A DNA stretch of 29,994 bases from Welwitschia mirabilis (Eukaryota > Gnetophyta > Gnetopsida > Welwitschiales): NCBI GenBank assembly GCA_051453625.1, contig JBOZIK010000001.1, positions 119,373,550 through 119,403,543 of the forward strand, written 5' to 3'. The notes beneath the pieces were generated by a model. It was given only the letters and a program-made list of their open reading frames with translations. It searched no databases and was not told the DNA's origin. This document shows positions 20,224 through 29,340 of this stretch, piece by piece. Within the stretch, counting starts at the first letter, position 1, and the number at the start of each line of letters is the position of its first letter. The position numbers were made by a program, and so were the translations under genes.

Positions 20224-20427
20224 TTGAATAGCATATGTATTTTTGATAACTCTTTTTCTACTTGTTTTATATTACAAATGAGTAAGGCTTCGAGCTCACA
20301 TGACTCCTCTTACCAAAAATGCAATATGGCTTTTGTTTTTCACCTTGTACATAAGGAACCTAAAGAAGATCACCCCTCATTCCTTAGCCTTACTCAACGT
20401 CACCAATTCCATGGGGTTTTATTTTAA
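20224..20427 (+). pseudogene. Antisense strand open frame, 67 codons
   Basis: In the same frame phase as 19351-19632. It contains MSKASSSHDSS and a charged VHKEPKEDHPS segment, suggestive of a low-complexity linker, but no domain is recognised. It is listed as a possible further piece of the antisense gene. Chance is a fair alternative at this length. Confidence 0.25.
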
Positions 20428-21128
20428 TTTTCTTTAGTTTTATGTTTCTTATTTTTTTCTTTATTCATCATAATACTTACATAGAATCCTATTTTCTTTT
20501 ATTTTATGTTCAATGACCTAAAGATTTAGTAGAGGAAAAACTTGAGTTCATCCCATGGCCTCTGGAGAAACTCTTAATTTTTCAATTAAGGAAGGATTAT
20601 ACAGTAGTAAGTGATTATTTTTCTTCTATTTCTTCCATTGGATTCTTCATGAATTTGATGTTCTCATCTTATTCCTAAGAGGAAGCTGTACTAGATGATT
20701 TTGATAAACTAATGAATCACAAGGGATACATCTTATTCAACTCCTTATTTTTAGCCTTTTAACTAGAGTCCACTAGTTTCATGGAAGTCTTTAGAAACTT
20801 CTTATCATCTGCTTACCTTCCCACAGTCCATTTCTAATGAGAATAGTCAAATATTCTATAGCATCGACTAGTTGCTAGTAATGGTGGAAATCCTATCTCC
20901 TAAGATCAAGAAGCTCACAGATTAACTAGGAGAGTTCTAAACTCTATCTAGTTTACTTCATACATATATTGTTCATTCATTCCATTTATTTACACTTGTT
21001 GTTATTTCAAGGAAATGGATTTTCTATAGGATTTTGAATAAAGCCAGTCTACTTATTTCACCTCTCACTATCCTCCATAGCAAGAATGTCTTGCACCTCT
21101 ATGGGACTTTTACAACTTAATTGACACA
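20428..21128. other. Leader sequence without recognised content
   Basis: Part of the chromovirus leader between two groups of + strand open frames. No motif could be supported; it may be a decayed stretch of the antisense gene. Confidence 0.4.
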
Positions 21129-21646
21129 ATGGGATCCTTGAAGTGTATAGCTCAACATGGGGTGAAGGAGTGGGAATTCATGAATGATTCTCTTTCCATG
21201 CTAGAAAATGAAGTGGAGAACATGCATCCTTCCGAGGAGAGGTTACCAGCAAATTCTTCTAGATTACTAATTTGGAGGAAAGTTAAAATGCTTTATCAAC
21301 TCACTTCGTAAAAGTGAAGATGATTCAAGCTTATGTAGACTGCCTAGCTATTATGATTGATGATATCAATGTCTTGTACCATGATGATAATATTTCTAAG
21401 AAACATCTCTTGGGAACTTTCATGGCTTATAGTAAGCTTCATATAAATCTTTATAAAAAGCCATACCCAATCACCAGGACAGATTCTATGATGGCATTTT
21501 CTTCTATCAAAATTAGTATTATAGGGATTCCTCATACTATTACCAAGATGGAGATGATTCTGAGTGGATTGGAATCATCTATTCTAGACATGAAGGATTA
21601 CAATCCTATTCCATTTTTCATGGAGGATTCCCTTCTTCCTCAATAA
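21129..21646 (+). pseudogene. Antisense ORF, possible C-terminal part in two frames
   Basis: Two adjoining + strand frames, 21129-21311 (60 codons) and 21314-21646 (110 codons), in different phase and separated by two bases after the stop. The first is acidic and helix-prone (MLENEVENMHPSEERLP). The second is the longest gap-free frame in the leader, starts MKMIQAYVDCLAIMIDD, and has balanced amino-acid composition, unlike the AT-driven chance frames elsewhere. No family is recognised. If the antisense gene is real, these would be its 3' part, shifted by one indel, ending about 165 bp before the primer site. Confidence 0.35.
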
Positions 21647-21808
21647 TGATTTCATTTATTCGAGGCATCATTCCCTATGTACTACTTATTGATGCCTTTA
21701 TTTCTTTGTACTGCTTCTATCTAATGTAATAGTTACCATTTGGATTTTTTTTTTTAAATGTTATGCTTCTATTACTATAATTATAATAGCAGTTTACTAC
21801 TTAACATT

Positions 21809-21821
21809 GGCTTTGATACCA
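21809..21821 (-). promoter_or_regulatory. Primer binding site, initiator tRNA-Met
   Basis: On the minus strand TGGTATCAAAGCC lies two bases inside the right LTR. It matches the complement of the plant initiator tRNA-Met 3' end (TGGTATCAGAGCC) at 12 of 13 positions. It fixes the right LTR as the 5' LTR and the orientation as minus. Confidence 0.88.
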
Positions 21822-21823
21822 AA

Positions 21824-22237
21824 TATAATGTTCCATTTTACTATGTTATTATTAGTTCATGTAAAAGGAAATATATAAGAACCAAAATCAATAAGAACAA
21901 TAAGGAGTAATTAAATAAAAAGAAATACTTTATTATTGATAGCAATGGGATACATTTCTAAACATTAGTGAATATCCTTAGACTAGTGGTCATAGGTAAA
22001 GCAATGGACTACAACTTGAGCCCCCTCCTGGGATCCTTGGGGATCAACTAAGGTTGTCATCAATTACATCACTTAATCTATCCAACCCCATCTAATGTCA
22101 TAGGCTTTAATAGCATAATGAAAGAACATAGTTTACATATTTGGATCACACCCCTTCACAATAATTCATTAGTCATGCTTAATTACATTTAACACCTTAA
22201 TTCATTTCTTTATAATTTATGAATTTAAAACATTACA
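21824..22237 (-). repeat. Chromovirus 5' LTR (right)
   Basis: Partner of 12783-13191. On the minus strand it begins TGTAATGTTTTA at 22237 and ends ATTATA at 21824, where the expected ATTACA has changed C to T. It contains TATA-like and AATAAA-like sequences, but they cannot be ordered into a confident promoter and poly-A site. Confidence 0.88.
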
Positions 22238-23324
22238 CAGAAAGTAAGCAAGCTATAAATATTTGTCTAATTTATCCTTTTGCAATTCCTCACTTGATTA
22301 TATATTACATTATCATGGAATGAATTTTATACTATCAAGTGTAATGGTTTGGATTGTGGTAACATAATCTCATTCACCATATAAGTATTAGTAAATTTGA
22401 AAGTCACTAATCCTTCATAGCCTTATAGTAAAAATGGAAAATATGAACTTATTATGCACAAGATCCATAAAGTTACTAAGACCTAGACCAATTAACTAAT
22501 GAATTCTCTGAATTAACTAAATAATCTTGATGATTATATTATTATATAAGCATTCCTAGTACAAAATGAATTATAACTAGTAAATAAAAGAAAATAACTT
22601 TTAAGTATTAAATTAAAGAAAATGCATATAACATCAGAGATAGAAAGAAGCTAAAAGGAATTTTCAAGCTATCCTTGAAAGCAAGCTTACTCCCCCAAGG
22701 AGTACTTAGAAAGCCATCATGATTTGACACTCCAAAGACTCTATGGTTTATCCAAATGAAGGATGATTAAAAATGAAGGCTCAAGGCCCTTTTATAGGTG
22801 AGGGTAAGGTTTAAATAATTAAGAGCTTTTGGCTTGTAGTATTAGGTAAAACCTTTATCATTTAGCATTTAGTAGATAAGATTATATCCTCTATCTTTTG
22901 GTGAATGTTGTCCTATAGTGTTAGGTAGATAAGATCCTATCCTTTAACATTAGGTAGAATCTTCATCATTTAGCATTTTGTGGATGTTATCTTGTAGCAT
23001 TTGGTAAAGATTATCATATCGCATTAGGTGGAATCTTCATCATGATGATTCCTGCATATGGCCTTTGGAACCAAATTACTCTACCAATTGGTAATATTAC
23101 CACATGTCTCCAATGCTCCTGCAACATGTCATTACCACATGTATCCATTTCCGTCGTTGCTTTATGCGGACTTGTATTAATCTTCTATTATGTTTTCAAA
23201 ATGTGGTAAAAAATCTACAATTATTAAAGAGAAAAGTATAAAATTAAGTTTTATTTAAAAAATGATATAAGACATATTTTATGATTAAAGCAATTAAGTT
23301 AATATCTCCATTAATAATAAATTG
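22238..23324 (-). mobile_element. Athila/Tat-like LTR copy A, right piece
   Basis: Continuation of the LTR interrupted at 12782. It is clearly alike to the LTR at the right edge: attcaccatataagtat, actaatccttcatagcct, tagtaaaaatggaaa and acatcagagatagaaagaa all have near-identical counterparts at 29630-29920. It is more distantly alike to copy B. It contains a local minisatellite (22838-23045) and ends in a gap, so the last 40-50 bp of the LTR are missing by comparison with copy B. Confidence 0.8.
22838..23045. repeat. Degenerate minisatellite inside LTR copy A
   Basis: About seven imperfect units of roughly 27-33 bp with the theme tatagcattaggtagataag followed by atc/ttatc. Counterparts occur at the same place in copy B. 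Confidence 0.65.
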
Positions 23325-23424
23325 NNNNNNNNNNNNNNNNNNNNNNNNNNNNNNNNNNNNNNNNNNNNNNNNNNNNNNNNNNNNNNNNNNNNNNNNNNNN
23401 NNNNNNNNNNNNNNNNNNNNNNNN
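23325..23424. other. Assembly gap (100 N)
   Basis: Exactly 100 undetermined bases, a common placeholder for a gap of unknown size. It separates LTR copies A and B. Confidence 0.99.
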
Positions 23425-24582
23425 CCTAATTTGTCCTCCTCTAAACTTTTAATCCAATGATATCTTATAAATTCATGAAATATAAATTAAAATATTAAGT
23501 CATAATGTCTTAAGTTATGATGATATAATCTCAGTACCATTTGAGGATTCATGAATTTAATAGTCCTTTGGTCCTTCACATCCCTTTAAGAAGAATTATA
23601 AGTAAGGACTTATAGTACTTAAAATCCATTAAATAAAAGTAACCTAAACTAATTAACTTACAAAATTTACTCAGTTAATAATATAACTTGATTTTCTCTT
23701 AAGTATTACAAGTTTAAAATTATTTGCAGCTTGAAATAAAAAGTAAACAACTACCTTATGTTAAATTAGAAACACACATTATGTCAAAGGAAGAAAGAAC
23801 CTCATACAAACTCCTAAAGCTAGCTTTAAAACACATTTGTTTCCAAAGAAGGTGCTTATAAGATCATGTAAACTATGATGCTCTAAGGATTTCTATTACT
23901 TTACCAACCAAAAAATGCTTATAAATGAGGGATTAATCTTCTTTTATATAGAAGGTTAGGATTGAGGTACTTGAGGGCCTTTGACTTATAGTGGTAGATG
24001 AGGTGGTGGACTTCATCATGTAATGTTGGATAGATTATTTGTCATTCAGCATTAAATAGATAAGGTTTTCTCTTATAGCATTTAATAAAGGTTATTATGT
24101 AAAATTAAGTAGATAAGATTTTCTCCTATAGCATTAGGCAAAATCGTTATCATTCAACACTTAGTGAAGGTTTTCTTATAGCACTTGGTAAAGTTTATCA
24201 TATAGAGTTAGGTGTAATATTTATTATGGTCCAACATATGGAATTTTGAGCCAAATTCCTCTACTGACTACTACTATCATCATATGTTTTCATTGCCACC
24301 TCCACATGTCTTTATCATATGTATTCTAATGTTACTGCTACATGTCATTACCCCATGTCTTCATTATAACTATTGTTTTAGGTAGAATTTTGTCCATCTT
24401 TTATCATGTATTTGAAGATGTAACTAAACATCTACAATTACTATGGAGGAGATCATAAAATTAAGTTTTTGTTTAAAAATAATATAAGACATTTTTTATG
24501 ATTAACAATTAAATTAATATCTTCATTTATAGTAAGTTGTTCTAAAATGCTTAATATAAATGTTAATTTTTGCATGTCAACA
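23425..24582 (-). mobile_element. Athila/Tat-like LTR copy B (likely 3' LTR)
   Basis: Aligns with copies A and C, starting about 210 bp into the LTR, so its low-coordinate end is lost in or before the gap. Shared landmarks include cctaatttgtcctcct against the counterpart at 22265, ccaaagaaggtgcttataag against the right edge, the minisatellite, and the terminal block ttaatatcttcattta. Its inner end is gtcaaca (24576-24582), so the minus-strand LTR starts TGTTGACATG and is followed outwards by a purine tract. That position makes it the 3' LTR of the element to its right. It differs more from A and C than they do from each other. Confidence 0.75.
24018..24235. repeat. Degenerate minisatellite inside LTR copy B
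   Basis: The same family of roughly 27-33 bp units as in copy A, for example ttagtgaaggttttcttatagca and aagtagataagattttctcctatagca. Confidence 0.65.
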
Positions 24583-24592
24583 CACTCTCTAA
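24583..24592 (-). promoter_or_regulatory. Likely polypurine tract of the Athila/Tat-like element
   Basis: The minus strand reads TTAGAGAGTG directly before the presumed LTR start TGTTGACATG. It is short and interrupted by T, so less certain than the chromovirus tract. Confidence 0.4.
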
Positions 24593-26170
24593 TCAAACTT
24601 TTATGAGACTCTTAGCAAAAAATTAATAATTAAAGATTAATATAAGAAAATTATCTAAAGTAAAACACTTAAGTAGGGAAAATGATATACATTTGAAAAA
24701 TTTTTGGCCAATTTTATGAAATCAAGGCATCCAAATTTAAAAATTCTATAAAAATAGATGTTATACCTCCCAATCAAAATTGAAATTTATCCTCAAATTT
24801 TAATGATAGAAACTATTAAGACTATTTTTAAAACATAGCCATGGAAAGATTTTGATGAGTCCTTTTATTAAAAACAGTGTAAAGTGACGTAACTAACTAC
24901 AAAAAGAGAAGACTAACTAATGTTAAATGGCCATTTCATTTTTTTTTTGAAAACTTATAAGTTAAAATGGTTTATGCTTTAAGTTTTATTTTTCATAAAA
25001 TGAAGGTAAAGTTAAATGAATGATGAAATGGAAAATGAAAATTTAATAAAGATTCAACCATAAAATCGATGAATAAATGAGTGAACCTATCTACATTAAT
25101 AGCCTTTATTATGTTTTATATTTTTTTAGTAGATCTTAATATCACTAAGCATGGTATCAATCAAGTAACTTACAGGAACTAAAGAAATTGTAGAAAATCT
25201 TAAGTATGAAGGTTAAAAGATGATAAAATACTAAAGGCCTTTAATTTACATCTCTTTCTTTCCTTTATTTTCCTTTTTTACTAACATATATGTCCTTTGC
25301 ATTTAAGCCATTGAATCACATGAAGTATCTAGTATTACAACATTCTTCTTCCAAGAGAGTTAAGCATGTTCTTTTGTAAATAAATTAATGTTGCATTACC
25401 AATGAGTATTTATAGCCCTGATGTAGTTGATTATGTTATAATTATATTGTTAAAAAGACATTACTAGTAAGTGTTCATAGCCCTAATGTAGTTAACTAAA
25501 TCCAATTAAGTGATTAATGATATATGCATTTGGAGAAGAGATATTATGTTCTTTTTTACTACTTCTCATATTCATTCTATTGTGCATATTTAAGCGGTCA
25601 ATATCTCATTTGCTAATTAAGAAAAATCTTCTTCCTATCAAAAGATTTATACATAAGGAACATAGTAAAAAAGGATATTTCAACTTTTTTAGCCATGATT
25701 TATTGAAATTAAAAACCTTAAGCAAATGCATTTTTAATGATTACACTCAAAATAAGCTTATCTCTTTCTTAAAAATCATCAGTAAACTTAATTGTAATCA
25801 TTACTTAAGTGATAGCAAGATTTCTTATTATTGATTTTTATTAAAGGCCATCAACCTCGGTCTTAATTCTTAGAAATTCATAATAACATGACTAGGACGG
25901 ATGGTTTGTATACTTAATAAGATGGTTTAAAAATGCATCTAGTATATGGTAAGGTTTAAAAGGATGATGAAATGAGAGATAATATAGTGAGGTATTTATG
26001 AGAAAATCATCCTTAGGCAAAACTCTGTCTCTTGTAGGATGACTTATTATAGAACACTTGAAAGAAATGTAAATATTAGGTTCTGAGTTAAAGAAGCAAC
26101 ATTCAAGTGATGAGATAGGATTGAAAATATTTAACTTGTAATAATACCATTTAGAAGCATAAATTTTGTT
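24593..26170 (-). other. Decayed pol/3' region, possible integrase scraps
   Basis: No RT or RNase H motif can be read. Two minus-strand scraps are suggestive: INVDRFTHLFI (about 25065-25100), like the V-D-R-[FL]-T-K strand of Ty3/gypsy integrase, and LKFEDKFQF followed by LGG (about 24768-24810), like the L-E-D-K-V segment at the end of chromovirus pol. They are in the right order but only about 300 bp apart. A + strand frame of 105 codons (25517-25834) has one hydrophobic N-terminal segment and no known relatives; it is probably chance. Confidence 0.35.
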
Positions 26171-26173
26171 AAC

Positions 26174-26850
26174 TTAATTAACCTCCTTAGGATTTCTTGG
26201 TAATTTTATTATGTTGAAAATGTTCAAGTTCAAATTCATGTTACCAAATAATATTTTTATTTGACCATTCTTACAATTAATAAGGGCATTGGATGTCAAA
26301 AATAAAGGTTTTTTTAAAATGATTGGGACCGAATTATGTTTTATCATGTCTATTTCTAGGAAATGGAAATTTTCTACTTGAACTATTACATCCTTAACTA
26401 TTTCTAATGATGATCTTACTGAGTTGTTAGTCAACTACAATTGGATTTTAGAATGTGTAACATTATTTAAGCTAATTTCATTATATACATCATGAATTAT
26501 AATGTTGATACTTACTTCCAAATCTAACAAGACTTGCTTATTGTTCTTATCTCCAATTGTCATGGTTATCACTATAAACTAGGATCTTTTTACTTAGATG
26601 GAAATTGGTTCTAGATAATAATGCTCATTTTTTAAATTAAAAAGGCTTTGTTCTTTACATTTATGCATCTCTTCGTTATGCACATATTACTAAGGAACTT
26701 TGCATATGAGGGCATCTTTTTAATCACTTCCAAAGGAGGCATATTAATCTTAAATTTCTTAAAATTTTTTAAGGCATATAATTGTTATTTCTCAATGTTC
26801 TCCATCTTAAGATGTTGAGGAAAAGGAAAAGGTTTCTTGTAGGTGGGTAA
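26174..26850 (-). pseudogene. Athila/Tat-type aspartic protease and upstream linker
   Basis: Minus strand, 5' to 3'. The linker reads KKPFPFPQHLK, then INMPPLEVIKKMPSYAKFL (about 26695-26835), which is the hallmark gag-protease joint of Athila/Tat elements. Protease follows: TIGDKNKQVLLDLEVSIN with the active-site Asp at 26522-26524, then the frame 26434-26174 with VIVQVENFHF, VPIILKKPLFLTSNALINCK and a FGNMNLNLNIFN end. The active site has become D-L-E-V from D-L-G-A, one G-to-A and one C-to-T change, and the G-R-P-F flap partner reads K-K-P-L. Few stops interrupt it, so the reading is secure. Confidence 0.88.
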
Positions 26851-27959
26851 AGATTTTTTTAGGTCTATTATCTTTTTCTCTAACATGTGTCTTTAACTTT
26901 TTCATTTTTCCGATCCTTTAATTAACTCTGAGTTATACTTTAGTTAATTTTTGTACCATTTTAAAGATGAATGGCTTTGGTTTATTCTAAGTTATTTAAT
27001 CCTTCTTCTAAGACTTAACTCCTTTGGAATTTGACTAAGAACTTATAAGGAGTTTTTCTAGATCTCTTTGGTTTATGATTAAGAGGATCTAGGGATGGAT
27101 TTGTTGGACTTATTAAAGAATTTGATAGATAGATTAGGTATTCTATTTGAGATTATTTAATACAAATAAATTTTTCTTAAGGATTAATTCATGGTTATGA
27201 TCGATTTAAACTTGGGTTTTCATGAATTTACTTACTGATTCCTCAAAGGGGTAGATGAAGATGGTTTTGGTAATTGAAAGGGGGTGAAAGGATGATGAAG
27301 GAAATATATTTATTAGTTGATTGATTACATTATCTTATTTCTAAGAAACATTAGTATGATTCCTTCACTTAGGGTTCTATGTGTTGGAATGAGGATTATT
27401 TTTTGGTTTTGCCATTAGTGCCCTCCCACATTAACTTACTCATTAATAATGTTTTAAAATAAGGAACTGTAGGGATACTAAGCTATTTTATTAGTGTATA
27501 TGTGGAAAATTAAGCATTTAGGTTTAATGACAAAGGGTGAAGGTGAAGATGAGGTGGTTAGAGATTCTAATCATTGTGCTAATTCATTTATCCTATTATT
27601 CACTTCAAAATTTTTAGGAATTTTAAATACACTAGTGGCCCTAATAGGATGATGATGAGATCTACTTGGTTTATTATGTTTCTATCAATTTTGAAACTCT
27701 TAATAACTAATTTAAGATAATGCTAAATTTTGTATAATAGCATACTAAGAAAATTTTTCCTACTCACAATCTCAATTAGTTATCTATTATTCATGGATAA
27801 TACATCATTCAAAAAACTTATTTCCATCCTTGGCTTAAATCTATGTTGGTGCATTTTTTCAATAAATCCTTAAATTTCTCTAAATCTTAGGAAAATGTTT
27901 AATGATCTTTTTGCTAGTATTTCATTATTATTTTGTTAATCCATTTATTTTGTGATTAA
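26851..27959 (-). pseudogene. Degenerate C-terminal half of Athila/Tat-like gag
   Basis: The stretch links the gag capsid core to the protease linker. Minus-strand frames are broken by many stops and shifts. No clear CCHC knuckle could be placed, although many Athila gags have one. It is assigned by position. Confidence 0.4.
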
Positions 27960-28216
27960 GAAAAAAAATTTGATATGAAATCCTTACTCAGGTTAGATCT
28001 AGTTCTAATGGATAAGGGCTTGAGGGTGTAGAACCATAATTTTGCCTTATTATTTAAGGAAAATGGGAATAAGATAAGCTTAAGTGTGTCGAATGTATTT
28101 GGGTATTAGGGGATAATTTTTAAGACAAACTTGAATCCTTTAAGGTGGAGGTATGAATCCTCAAATTCTAGGTCATGAAAGTAAGGCAAAAGCTGGATGA
28201 TAAAGGGTTTGAATTC
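27960..28216 (-). pseudogene. Athila/Tat-like gag capsid core
   Basis: An 85-residue minus-strand frame with a single internal stop (TAA after KIIP). It begins FKPFIIQLLPYFHDLEFEDS, then LHLKGFK, then TLKLILFPFSLNNKAKLWFY, LKPLSIRT and DFISNFFS. This is the characteristic core of Athila/Tat gag: E-D-P-x-x-H-L-x-x-F, L-x-L-F-P-F-S-L-x-x-K-A-x-x-W, S-I-x-T-W, F-x-x-F-F-P. Upstream bases to about 28.8 kb probably held the N-terminus but show no firm start. Confidence 0.88.
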
Positions 28217-29311
28217 TAATCTTTGATTTATGAATAGTTACATTAAGTAGAAAGGAGTCCTTAAGCATTATAGTTAGAGGTAATCACAAAGCATTTGCTT
28301 ATGTTAGTTATTATCTACATTATCTTAGCATTTAACCACCTCTTGAGTTAAGTAATAAGTAGTTAATTAATTAATTATATCTTAATTAGACATTAGTTCA
28401 TTAAAGGAAAATCAAGAGCTAAGTGGATTGTTTGGATTTTTTTATTATTAGGATAAGGAGCCTTATTATCTTTGATCATTATTTGAGTTTTTTTTTAAGA
28501 GGTTGGGGCTTATTCCCTTTAGAAGTCATCATGAAGTTGGTTTTATCATATACGTTTTGAATTAAAAAAGGGGTCCATTTTGTTGATGGATTTTTAAATT
28601 AATCTATCTAACTCATCACAGATTTAAGACATGAAAAAATAGATTCAAATAAGTTTCAAATTAGTTACGAAATATTTTTGACAGAGCCTAAGAGACAGAA
28701 TGTAGTTTGGGTTTTCAAAAATGGATTTAGATGAAAGTCCAAAGTTTGTTATGCATAGTAGCTAATAATGCTATTCATGCTAAGAGGCATCACTAGTTAG
28801 AACATGAGCTAAAATCTTAGTGAAAAGATAGGTGTTCATAGAGTTCTCACAAATCAACTAACATAGCAGAATCATAAGAAAGTAAAATAGAAATGAAAAA
28901 CATAAACTCATGCAAATCTAATCTTTAACAAAATCATAAAATTTTTAGATTTGTTAATGTTTTATCAGAGCATACAAAAAGTAAATCTTAGATTATAAAA
29001 ATGAAGCAACTAAGAAAAACACATAATGAGAAAAAAAATTTCATTTTATCATCTAGTACAACTTGTAAACACACTATTAGACCTACACATAAAATAAGTT
29101 AGAGAAAAAATAAAAGTAAACTTAACATTAGACTAGTTTTAATACCACTAGAATAAGTAGTACTAATCATCAAAAAATACACAAAGAAATAAAAGAGAGG
29201 ATTAGTTTAGATATTACTAGAATGGACCAATACCCATCACTATAAAACTAAAAACTAACAATAAAGCTTGGAAAAAAAAAGTTGATGCTCTTATAAGTAA
29301 CTCTTATGCCA
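28217..29311 (-). other. Gag N-terminus and leader, unreadable
   Basis: Between gag core and primer site. Neither a start codon nor a domain could be fixed. It is very A-rich on the + strand between 28.85 and 29.28 kb. Confidence 0.4.
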
Positions 29312-29329
29312 TCCCTAGAGATGGTGCCA
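29312..29329 (-). promoter_or_regulatory. Primer binding site, tRNA-Asp type (degraded)
   Basis: The minus strand reads TGGCACCATCTCTAGGGA. Against the Athila/Tat primer site TGGCGCCGTTGCCGGGGA it agrees at 12 of 18 positions, and five of the six differences are transitions. It lies 11 bases from the start of LTR copy C, between LTR and gag, as required. Confidence 0.65.
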
Positions 29330-29340
29330 AAACCTATCCA

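Larger units (their letters stand above)
12783..22237 (-). mobile_element. Complete but dead Ty3/gypsy chromovirus, minus strand
   Basis: A 9455-bp LTR retrotransposon. Two related LTRs (409 and 414 bp), both expected to start TGTAAT and end ATTACA or a mutated form, enclose a polypurine tract next to the left LTR and an initiator tRNA-Met primer site next to the right LTR, which fixes the orientation. On the minus strand gag, protease, RT, RNase H, integrase and a chromodomain-like tail follow in the chromovirus order. Between primer site and gag lies an unusual leader of about 4.2 kb with a tandem array and an antisense gene. The flanking five bases (gtgga and cagaa) no longer match well. 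LTR divergence and stops in every domain mark an old insertion. Confidence 0.9.

Noticed and set aside
21344-21535. 63-codon minus-strand frame in the chromovirus leader
   Set aside because: It overlaps the longer + strand frame 21314-21646 and shows no gag or ORF0-like pattern.
25517-25834. 105-codon + strand frame with a hydrophobic N-terminus
   Set aside because: Opposite in strand to the surrounding element, rich in Leu, Ile, Lys and Phe as expected by chance at this base composition, and no known relative.
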